Shown here: positions 24,192-33,217 of the stretch, one piece after another
Numbering within the stretch: the stretch's first letter is position 1
Layout of the letters: every line of letters begins with the position of its first letter
Source of the DNA: Lumbricus terrestris
Lineage: Eukaryota > Annelida > Clitellata > Crassiclitellata > Lumbricidae
Reading direction: 5' to 3'
Assembly: GCA_949752735.1 (NCBI GenBank)
Contig: OX457038.1
Coordinates: forward strand, 21,884,655 to 21,948,654
Length of the DNA: 64,000 nt
The notes under the pieces: model-generated
What the model saw: only the letters and a program-made list of their open reading frames with translations
Database searches by the model: none
What the model was told of the DNA's origin: nothing
Translations under genes and position numbers: made by a program

Positions 24192-24555
24192 CCTTTGTCG
24201 CGTTTTAATTGCCTTCGCGACGAGATAAGCCTTTGTCGCGTTTTAATTGCCTTCGCGACGAGATAAGCCTTTGTCGCATTTTAATTGCCTTCGCGACGAG
24301 ATAAGCCTTTGTCGCGTTTTAATTGCCTTCGCGACGAGATAAGCCTTTGTCGCGTTTTAATTGCCTTCGCGACGAGATAAGCCTTTGTCGCGTTTTAATT
24401 GCCTTCGCGACGAGATAAGCCTTTGTCGCGTTTTAATTGCCTTCGCGACGAGATAAGCCTTTGTCGCGTTTTAATTGCCTTCGCGACGAGATAAGCCTTT
24501 GTCGCGTTTTAATTGCCTTCGCGACGAGATCAGCCTTCGTCGCGTTTTAATTGCT
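24192..24555 (+). repeat. 38-bp satellite array, nine full units
   Basis: Units begin at 24192 and recur every 38 bp to 24533, followed by a diverged partial copy. Each unit carries TCGCG ... CGCGA, so it is partly self-complementary. Units are almost identical; one differs by TCGCA for TCGCG. No spacers, so it is not a CRISPR array. It lies just upstream of the probable retroelement leader. Confidence 0.95.
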
Positions 24556-24559
24556 TGCG

Positions 24560-25633
24560 TGGCAGTCGGCGGTTGAGACGGAGTCGGTGGTGCAGGCAGA
24601 CATACCGAGAAGGATAGAAAGAAGGACACGCTGTCGTCAGAGGGCGCGGTTTAAGAGGCAGAGAGAGAGACCGATACTATCAGACAGACCAGAATGGTAG
24701 ATAGGGGGCATGGCTGGGACTGACTTTGGCAAATTTTCTACTGCGCAATAATATCTACGACGTTGGCAGCTTTTCTGCGACGCAGTAGCACCTGGTGGGA
24801 AGTGACGTCAGTAGCGTTGGCGCCAAGGAAAGCGCTATATTAGGGAGGCCCACTGGAATTGCGAGGTGCAGAAGACCACCCTGGATTATGAACGAGTGAA
24901 GACGCGTCCGAGTTAAGGAGCAGAAGGCTGTGCCGGATCCTAAGGCGCAGAAGACGATGCCGGATCCTGAACGAGTGAAGACGCGTCCGAGTTAAGGCGC
25001 AGAAGACAATGTGGATCCTGGAAGAGTGAAGACGTGTACTGGCGAGGAATTGCTTAAATTTTGGCGTTCAGGTTAATGCGCAGTTGCATTTCGTATCGAA
25101 AGTTCTCGGATTATGCTCGGCAGTTCTCTCTTCGACAGGAGTGGATTATAAGTTTCAATGTATACTTCGGAGTCGAAACTTCAGTTCGGTTTCGCGTCAA
25201 TTCGTTTCTGCTGAGTTAATCTCTACCGGATTACTTTCGGCGCTAATCATCGACGCGTGTCTCGAAACTCCGTACGTCCCCGGATTTCTTGCATCCTCTC
25301 CCAGTCTCAGCCAGTCAGCCTTATTCCCCTGCGACAGAATTTGAGGTACGTCAAGATTGCAAGCGACTGGTGTTAGTAGATTTGGGCTATTTAAATTGGC
25401 CTGTGCCTTTAGAGATAAACGGGGAACATTAATGAAGAATACTCTGGTCTATTTGCTGGTTGCATAAGTTGTATTTGCTGGTTGCATAAGTTGTATTATT
25501 TTGATTGTATTGAATGTAACTGTTGTTGAGTGAAGAGTTAATTGATTGACAATAATACGAAATATTTCTGAATCTACTGACTTTGTTCCCTGCTAGTGAT
25601 AGAAATACAAGTAGGCCTAATTTAAACAGCACC
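24560..25633 (+). other. Probable LTR/leader region of a retroelement
   Basis: GC-rich sequence between the 38-bp array and the coiled-coil ORF. It contains a roughly 65-bp unit repeated about three times at 24885-25050 (GAGTGAAGACGCGTCCGAG) and a PBS-like TGGTGTTAGTAG near 25359. The arrangement looks like an LTR plus leader, but no partner LTR lies in the window, so this is inference. Confidence 0.35.
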
Positions 25634-26422
25634 ATGGAGGATTCCAGAGCTGCGACCCCTGCTCAACCTTCAAGGCCCCCGTCCTCGATGGAAATTGTTT
25701 TAGAGGCAATCCAGGTCAATGCTAGGTCTACACATGAAGCAATGACTTCTATGCACTCGTCTATACAAGAAAATGCCAGAGATACGCAAGAGGCGATTGC
25801 CTTGGTAGAATTTAATGTCTTGGCAGTGCAATCAAATGTCAGAGAGGAAATCTCTACTGTAAGGTCGGACATAAGGGAAGAAATCTCGGCTGTACAGTCT
25901 AATGTGAGGGAAGCGCTGACAGAAGTGGTTTTCCGCTTGGAAAGATTAGAGGCATCGCCGGTACCAAGATCTGCTGTGGATCTGAACTCTGGACCTATGT
26001 CCACCACCATTACCACTGTGGACGCGCCTTACCATTCGACCATCGGCCTGGCAGAAAGTTTGGGCGCTAGGCCTAAAGATTTCGCCCACCCGGGTATACT
26101 GCGCAGAAGTGAGCGATTGTCCAACAAGGCTCCAATTTCATATAGGGAGTTGGGCAGCCGAGATATTTGGCCGCCATTTCATCGGTTGCATTCGAACCCG
26201 GAGGTCACCTCCTCCTGTCCTCCCTCTATCTCTAAGAACTATCATCCACAGCAGCACGCGGCCTCCTTATCGTACGATGATCCGGAAGTGGCGACTCCGG
26301 GGATGACGGTGGGGGCGGGCGTTACAATTTCATGCCGGACAAGATTTCATGCCACACCGGCTCCAGCGCTCAATGCGGTGGAGCTGGAGCCGTTGCGCTT
26401 GGCGGACGATATGTACCATTGA
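25634..26422 (+). CDS. Coiled-coil gag-like protein (partial/chimeric)
   Basis: I chose the ATG at 25634, which sits in a good context (ACCATGG), over the in-frame upstream ATG at 25583. The protein has a Pro/Ser/Ala-rich N terminus, then a coiled coil of about 100 residues built from repeated VQSNVREEIS and VRSDIREEIS heptad-like units, then a linker and a basic ILRRSERLSNKAP segment. There is no zinc knuckle, protease or RT. From about 26326 the frame runs into a repeat also found inverted at 22.2 kb, so the last 30 or so residues are probably foreign and the true ORF is truncated. The unit-repeat coiled coil plus upstream leader suggests an LTR-retrotransposon gag; a host coiled-coil protein is possible. 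Confidence 0.45.
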   Translation: MEDSRAATPAQPSRPPSSMEIVLEAIQVNARSTHEAMTSMHSSIQENARDTQEAIALVEFNVLAVQSNVREEISTVRSDIREEISAVQSNVREALTEVVFRLERLEASPVPRSAVDLNSGPMSTTITTVDAPYHSTIGLAESLGARPKDFAHPGILRRSERLSNKAPISYRELGSRDIWPPFHRLHSNPEVTSSCPPSISKNYHPQQHAASLSYDDPEVATPGMTVGAGVTISCRTRFHATPAPALNAVELEPLRLADDMYH

Positions 26423-26599
26423 CAATGCTTCTTGCCCTTTCGCTAGACACCGCCACTCGACGGTCAACACTCAACAGTATTACTAATAATATTCGTTTTA
26501 TTGAAAAACCAGTCGACATAACGCGACAGTTAACAAGCACACAGGAGCAGCAAATAAAGTCTAGTAAACGTTTTTATACAGCATCCGTGTTATGAAATT

Positions 26600-27140
26600 T
26601 TGATCAGACCAATGCTATCTAGAGGCCTATGCAAGTGGAAAGGGAGGCAAAGCTCGCACAGATGGGAGGGTGCCCAGCGTGATAAGGATCACCAACCCAA
26701 AGATGCAATCCTAAATGAGATGCACTGCGGGAAAGGAAGCCAGAACAAGACCTCACGCATATAGGCCTATTGGGATACACGGTCGTACTTGGTGAACCCC
26801 CCCCAATAAGTCGTGCGGCAGCACGGTGGACCCTCTCCAACCTCTCAATCCGAACCCGCGGGAGACCAGCAAAGATGGAGGCGCAGTAGTCGAGGCGGCT
26901 CAGCACAAATGACAAGAGAAGCTGCAGCTTTAGAAGTCAGAGAGCGAGCAATGACCCTGATCGAGCGTTCGCAGTTGGTAGTAGCAGCTGCGGCACACCT
27001 GATCTATATGAGATGCAAGGGTGAGTTCAGAGTCCAGGAACACACCAAGGTCACGCACCACCGAAGAAAAAGTCATAGATGGGAATTGGGAAGAGAGAAC
27101 GCTCAGGTCGAGCTTACCCTGCCAACACGCCCATTAGGGA
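26600..27140 (-). pseudogene. LINE RT C-terminal fragment
   Basis: The minus-strand frame has SFVLSRLDYCASIFAGLPRV followed by LERVHRAAARLIGG, the RT thumb/C-terminal motif of CR1-like LINEs. Homology continues in another frame towards 27140 and decays towards 26600. Confidence 0.8.
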
Positions 27141-27905
27141 ACCATAGGGTCCCATAGGACTGACTCACGGGACCCGTACGGTTTTCGGTCGAGGTTTCCT
27201 GACGGGACCCATACGGGTTAGCCCGGCCAGTTTACCAAGATCATCTTGAAAACTAGCTGGGGTACCCGGTGTTGCCCGGGAATGTTAGGATTTGGGCCGG
27301 TCCCCGCCAATTCTTCACTTCGTCCCTCCCTCCATCCCTCCTTCCATCTTTCCCACCCTCCCACCCACCATCCCTACCTCCCTCCTACTACCTACCCTGC
27401 CTCCACCCTCCCTCCCGCCCTCCCACCATCCCCTTCCTTCCACCCTCCCTCCCATCCTCCTTCCCTCCATCCCACACCCCTTCCCACCCTAGGCCCTCCA
27501 TCCCTCCCTCCTACCTTCCCTCCCACCGTCCCTCCCTCCATTCCCCTTCGTTCCACCGTCCCTCCCACCCACCATCTCTCTCACCCTCCCGCCTTTCGAC
27601 CCCCACCCTTCCATCCCTCCCTCCTACCTTTCCTCACTCCACCCTCCCTCCTTCCATTCCTCCCTCCCATCCTCCCTCCCACCTTTCCATCCTACCCTCC
27701 CACTCACCCTCCCGCCCTCCCTCTCTCCCTCCTACCTTCCCTCTATTACGCCATCCCTAACGTTTTGAAACGAATATCGGTAGAGGCGCTACAACTCATG
27801 GTGTGCACCGTACGGGACCCGCCAAAAAACCGCTGTCAAAAACCGTCAGAAAACCGCACCGGATACCCGGCGTGAGAAATCGATACGGGTCCCGTGGCTT
27901 CATGT
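27120..27905. repeat. GGGACCCGTACGG repeat flanking a (CCCTCC)n tract
   Basis: GGGACCCGTACGG-like motifs lie at 27170-27220 and, inverted, at 27810-27890. Between them are a TACCCGGTGTTGCCCGGG header (27262) and about 450 bp of CCCTCC/CCTCCATC microsatellite (27300-27745). Pro/Ser-rich frames here are artefacts. The outer motifs may be ends of a DNA transposon, but TIR and TSD are not clear. Confidence 0.5.
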
Positions 27906-28235
27906 TCGCTGGGTAGCCAGCTGTTGTCTAGTGCCCAACCAAATGAAATGGATTTTTGGGGCGTTGAGGCGGTAACAGTCATCATGTAATGTAATGTAAA
28001 TCTTCGAGAATTTCTATGTGCCCACAAAAGCCACGTCAGGGAGACCAGCATAGCACCGGCGCTATATCAAATCAAGTCCGCAATAGCCAGAACTGCCGTT
28101 TTCGTTCCGGCCCCAAGTCAAAATCCGAGGCGGTCAAGTCGAGGAGACAGCGTGGTGCTACGGTGGTTGTCGGTGATGGTGGTAGTTGGGTGATGGAACC
28201 TGATTGGAATATATATATATATATACATATATATA
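27906..28235. other. Unassigned stretch ending in (TA)n
   Basis: Nothing supported until the (TA)n tract at about 28208-28236, which is the target of the mariner-derived insertion. Confidence 0.4.
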
Positions 28236-28805
28236 TACAGGGTGCGGCAAAATAAAGTAATCCCCTACGGATATTTGTCAATATCTTGGCCAAAAATAGG
28301 AATTTTTCAAATCCAGTTTTACGGGTTTGAAGGTAATTCATATTTACGTACAATAGCCAAATTTGATCGCAATATGTGAAACAAAACAAAAGTTATATCA
28401 CTTCTAGTGAGGCCATCCACCGTTTTTTGACGATTCAAAAACGTCACGCAACAAAAAGCAACATAAAACGGATTTTATTATTCTGGCCAATATCTTGGCC
28501 AAAAGTAAGAATATCGAAATGAAATTTTAGAGGCTTAAAGACAATTCATATCTGCACATGATGGCCAGATTTCAGCAAAATATTTCGAACAGAACAAAAG
28601 TTATGGCACTTTTAAGGAGGCCACCCACCGTTTTTGGACGATTCAAAGACGTAACGCAGCAAAAAAGTAGCAAAAACACGAGTCTCATCTCAAAAAATTG
28701 TTATCAAATAGGCTTTGATAATGCCATATGATTATTATTATTACTATTTAAAAAAGGAACAGGGTACCAGTGTAGCTGCATGTCAATGAGAAGTCACTTA
28801 GCAAG

Positions 28806-28928
28806 ATGACAATCAAATTGGTAAATAGGAAATCTGTCAGATTAGTCAACAGGTCCATCAAGAACTTTGCAAAGAGACTCAAAAGAAGTTTTGGCACTGG
28901 TGGTGGGCACATTGAACACAAGTTGTGA
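28806..28928 (+). pseudogene. Tc1/mariner transposase C-terminal remnant (copy A)
   Basis: The last 40 codons read to a stop with NRSIKNFAKRLKRSF and GTGGGHIEHKL, the usual C-terminal end of Tc1/mariner-superfamily transposases. The catalytic region is deleted. The same remnant is in copy B at 54336-54458. Confidence 0.7.
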
Positions 28929-29287
28929 ATCACTATCAAGTTCAGTTCCAAACAGTTATTTGAGATATGACTTGATAAAATCACTTTTTTAAACTTTTTG
29001 TTGAGTTACGTTTTTTAATCATCAAAAACGGTGGGTGGCCTCACTAAAAGTGGTATAACTTTTGCTGTGTTTGAAATATTTTGATGAAATCTGGCCATCA
29101 TGTGTAAATATGAATTGTTTTTAAACCTGTAAAGATTCACTTTGAAATTCTTACTTCTGGCCATGATATTAGCAAAAAACCTTTAAAAAACTGCGTTTCG
29201 TTTTTGAATCGTCAAAAAGCGGTGGGTGGCCTCACTAAAAGTGATATAACTTTTGTTTTGTTTGAAATATTTTTTTGTAATTTGACC

Positions 29288-29835
29288 TGTGATCTTCCAC
29301 AATCACCCACGATTTTCCAGTCTCTTCTTCAGTTCTGCAGCGCAGCCTAGGCCTAACCTATTCACTGTACTGCGGTAGCTATGGCTAGGTTATAAGTGTC
29401 TAAAGTTCTTAAACTTGTTCACTTACAACAAAGATCAGTTTCTTGTATTTTCTTCTTCGATTTCCAACATTCGCAAACAACACAACAATGCATCAACGAC
29501 GACAAACAATTCAATTGCACTACAGAAACGCCATCTTATTATATTATTACTCTAACGTCTTCTACACACGCCTAGCACTCCTTCTACAACTTATCTCACT
29601 CTCAGCGTACACTCTCTCTTCGGTCGCACTGTCCTTCTCTCTGTCTCTCTCTGTCCTTCTCGCTGTCTGTCTGTCTCTCTCTCTCTCTCCGGCGACGACG
29701 CGCCGCGGCAATTTCCCGCCACTCAGTCAGCTGGCCTGTCTGTCTGTACACTCAACAATTAGCTGACCTTGAGCTGGCCTATCCGTACGCTCAACAATTA
29801 GCTGATCACTATACGTTATACAAAATTAGCTCACA
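29288..29835 (-). repeat. 3' LTR of the Gmr1-like element
   Basis: Starts TGTGATCTTCC and ends AGCTCACA on the plus strand; 548 bp. The reverse-complement polypurine run AAGCAAGGAAAGAGGTAA lies immediately inside at 29836-29855, as expected for the PPT. Confidence 0.95.
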
Positions 29836-29948
29836 TTACCTCTTTCCTTGCTTTTAAAGAGAGCTAATTATCTATAAAAATTAGCGAAAGTACCTTAACT
29901 AAACAATGCAAACAGTTCAATATATATAACATCATAAAATATCTTACG
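29836..29948 (-). promoter_or_regulatory. Polypurine tract and 3' UTR of the Gmr1-like element
   Basis: About 110 bp separate the RNase H stop (29949-29951) from the 3' LTR; the last 20 nt on the coding strand are almost pure purine, the expected plus-strand primer site. Confidence 0.75.
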
Positions 29949-30077
29949 CTACAATCTAGATAAACAATCAGCTACTACATTCAATTTACCTTTCTTATAG
30001 TTCAACAGAATGTCAAAATTTTGTAATGATAATGACCATCTGACTAACTTAGCAGATTTCGACATTGATTCAGTCAA
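29949..30077 (-). pseudogene. RNase H C-terminal piece of the Gmr1-like pol
   Basis: Minus-strand codons give KSAKLVRWSLSLQNFDILL and end VVADCLSRL plus stop, the C-terminal RNase H segment with the final catalytic Asp. It belongs with the frame ending at 31337; a solo-LTR-like insertion at 30078-31331 separates them. The 5-bp duplication at the junction shows the split is an insertion and not a separate gene. Confidence 0.85.
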
Positions 30078-31331
30078 TGTAATGTTTTAATGCTGATTGT
30101 CGTACGCTTCTTATTAATTTCGCCAATCAACTAATTAAAACTATCCTTGGTGGCAGCGGTGTGGTCTCCAGTCTCCTCCAGTCTCCTCGGGTATCGATAG
30201 CGTGGTTCTTTTGACGACTATAATTATGATGAGTGGAATAACACACAGTTGATTTTCCTTTCTTGTATTATTGATTTCTTATCGTACAGTGTTTTATTTA
30301 CAGATTTATTATCGGTTTTTCATAGCGAGTTGTTTAAGTCGTCGTATACAGTCTGTTTCCTATACTTTCGTTCCTATGATCCTATCCTTTATTCCTGCAC
30401 TTCACTCCTACACTTCTAGATTGTAGACCTAACGTGCTGATTTCTTCTCAGTCGCATTGATCTATTTTCTCAATCTTTTTCCTCGGGAGCGATTTCTTTT
30501 CTGAATCGTTCTCTCCCTAACGCCTTCTAAGAGTTAATCCCTTTTCGAGTGGATTTCTCCTTCCGTTCGTTTCCTCCGGCCGCATTCTCAGAGTGAACCC
30601 CTTTTTGAGTGGATTCCTCCTTCCGTTCGTTTCCTCCGGCCGCATTCTCGGAGTGAACCCCTTTTCGAGTGGATTCCTCCTCCCGTTCGTTTCCTCCAGC
30701 CGCTTTCTTAGAGTGAACCCCTTTTTGAGTGGATTCCTCCTTCCGTTCGTTTCCTCCGGCCGCATTCTCGGAGTGAACCCCTTTTCGAGTGGATTCCTCC
30801 TTCCGTTCGTTTCCTCCGGCCGCATTCTCGGAGTGAACCCCGACTCAATATTTCGTCCCCTATTTATCCATTCCTTCCATTGCCTGCCTCAGCCCCTTTC
30901 TATCCATCCATTTTTCTGTCCTTATATGGTCATCTTCACTCCTTTTATGGTCATAATTCATACCTCCGTTTCTTCTACCCTAGGCTATCTCTGCACAGTC
31001 CCCTTGCTATTGCCTTTCCGCCTGCAGTGTACTACTGTCTGCCTGCTCTGAGTCAGTCTGCGTCTTCCAGTCTGCGTCTCTATGTATATATATCTATATA
31101 ATATTTATATTACCCTAGAGTCCTTTACGTTTCTAGTTGTCGGTATTCTATATTTATAATGTTCATTCTCATGCCTACAGTGTTCAATCTAATCCACTTA
31201 GGCCTAATCGTCTTTACGTATTTTAACTATACTGTTCAGTTTCATACATATTAAAATTCTCTACGCAGTGTTCGGTTGCCTATACATTATTCGCATCAGT
31301 CCCTCATAACCCAGCCCCCTCTTCCATTACA
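30078..31331 (+). mobile_element. Solo-LTR-like insertion inside RNase H
   Basis: Begins TGTAATG and ends CATTACA, with 5-bp direct repeats GTCAA at 30073-30077 and 31332-31336. This is the form of a solo LTR or a very short LTR element. It contains a 60-bp tandem array, TATA-rich sequence near 31080-31105, and at 30147-30161 a TTGGTGGCAGCGGTG block matching the host element's primer-binding site. No direct-repeat LTR pair was found within it. Confidence 0.8.
30541..30840 (+). repeat. 60-bp tandem array, five units
   Basis: Units contain GAGTGGATTCCTCC, CCGTTCGTTTCCTCC and GCATTCTCGGAGTGAACCCC, repeated every 60 bp with a few substitutions. Because 60 is a multiple of three, open 20-residue-periodic frames appear on both strands (30517-30825 minus, 30593-31051 plus); I do not regard either as a proven gene. 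Confidence 0.95.
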
Positions 31332-31336
31332 GTCAA

Positions 31337-33217
31337 GTAAACTAAAGGATTATGGTCTGTAAGCACATTAATCTTAGAACCAATAAGAATTTCTTTCAAC
31401 TTATTTAAAGCCCATATGATTGCATAGGCTTCCTTCTCAATCGTCGCCCATCTCCTCTGGGTATCTGTCAGTTTCTGACTTATAAAGGAAACGGGACGTT
31501 CTATCCCTTCATTGTCCACCTGTGATAGGACAGCTCCCACAGCAAAATCACTGCTATCACTGTACAAATTAAAAGGTTTACCAACCTCAAACATATATAA
31601 AACCACATTTGACAAGACAATCTGTTTAAGTGAATCAAAGGATTTCTGATGTGCATCAGTCCAAACAATGTTCTCAGGTACTTTCTTGCTGGTTAAGTCT
31701 GTCAATGGTTTAGCAATTTCAGCAAAATTACAAATAAACTGTCTGTAAAACCCAAAAAATCCTAAGACCTGTTTCACTTCCTTCCTGGTTTCAGGTTTCT
31801 TCAAATTAATCAAACTGTCAATCCTATCTGGATTCATCATCTTCTTCCCTGATCCTATAAGGTGACCGATGAACTTCACCTCACTCTTACCAAACACACA
31901 TTTCTTCAAGTTCAACGTTACATTATGCAGTCTAATTTGTTTCAAAAATAATTCCAAATGCCTTAAATGAATGTCCCAATCATTAGAATGCACTGCAATG
32001 TCATCAACATAAGGTTCAGTGAAATCATGTATCGGTTGCAAAATCATATTTATCGCTTTTACAAAAGTCCGTCCAGAGTTAATCATTCCAAAAGGAACAC
32101 GCGTAAATTCGTACAGTCCATTATGTGTAACAAACGCAGTCTTCCATTGATCACTCTTTTTCACAGGACAAGTCCAATAGGCACTGCGACAGTCCATAAC
32201 AGAAATAAACTTGGATTTTCCGACTTTGCTCAAAACATCATTGACGATTGGCATAGGATATCTGCAGTTCTCAGTAAAAGAGTTAACGTATCTGTAGTCA
32301 CAAGCCAATCTCAAGGATCCGTCCTTCTTTTTGACAATGACAAGTGGACTTGCCATTCTGCTTGACGATGGTTGAATGATGTTTTCTTTCAGCATCTCTT
32401 GTATTTGTCTTTCCACTTCTGCCCGGTATATTAGTGGTATTCGATATGCCATGAATTCTTTTTCTCGAAAGTCTGGTTTCAACACCACTTCATGTTCTAC
32501 TAATGTACAAAGTCCCGGTTTGTCCGAAAATCTGTCTGCATAACGATTCAGTACATCCAGTAATTGTTTCTGCTGTTCGCTCGTAAGATGTCCAATTTGT
32601 TCATAATCCAATTGGAGTGATTTCTGTTTTGTCTCTGAATAGTCTTCTTTCAGCGGTATTTCTACCACTGATCCAAATTCGTCATCCTCTTCCACGATCA
32701 GACCACAAGACAATGTTCTCGTAATGAACTTCCTCATCTTGTTGGCATGCATAATCCGTCGACCGTTTTCATTCATGTCCACGAAATACGAATATTTGGA
32801 TCTTCTTTGCAAGACAGTGCATGGACCATGCCATCGTGAGATTAATTTATTGGTTGACGTTGGATACAGCACGATGACGTTTTCTCCTGGTTCGAATTCT
32901 TTATCTTTTGCTCTTTTGTTATATTGACTGGCGTATTGTTTTTGCTTTTCTTCAGCACAGCTCTCGGCGAATGTCAAGGCCTTTTCCATGTCTGCTCTTA
33001 AATTCTTCAAGTATTTTGCCGGTTGAACTCCAATGTTCGGTGGTAAATTTATCTCTTTGGTCCAGCTTTCTTTAAGAATGGTTAGTGGCCCTCTCGGCAA
33101 CTTTCCATAGACCAGCAGATACGGTGCCACTCCTGTAGTTGCATTAGGCACTTCTCTCAATGCCCAGACTAAATGGTATGATTTTATGCCACTGTCTCGG
33201 ATTTTCCACAATGACAT
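31337..33217 (-). CDS. Gmr1-like pol, downstream frame: integrase C-terminus, RT, RNase H (interrupted)
   Basis: The opening residues complete the integrase core (LREVPN, YLLVYGKLPRG), followed by a GPY/F-like RWHGPCTVL around residue 130. RT follows from about residue 280, with motif A FISVMDCRSAYW, VPFGMINSG, and catalytic YVDD. The RNase H part has NLYSDSSDFAVGAV, ATIEKEAYAI and VLTDHNPL, i.e. the first three catalytic acids, before the insertion at 31331 ends it; the remainder is at 29949-30077. It overlaps the upstream frame by about 75 nt. The first methionine is not a natural start. Either one polyprotein was broken by a small indel, or a frameshift site exists; the integrase motif spacing favours an indel. 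RT domain residues are intact. Confidence 0.9.

Noticed and set aside
24192..24555. CRISPR-like regular repeats
   Set aside because: Units are contiguous with no spacers, and the context is eukaryotic; it is a satellite.
27246..27875. Proline/serine-rich 160-209-aa frames
   Set aside because: Translation of a (CCCTCC)n microsatellite; several overlapping frames are equally open.
30593..31101. Membrane-protein-like repeat peptide (FLLPFVSS units)
   Set aside because: Hydrophobicity is a by-product of the 60-bp tandem array inside an LTR-like insertion; the opposite strand is equally open.
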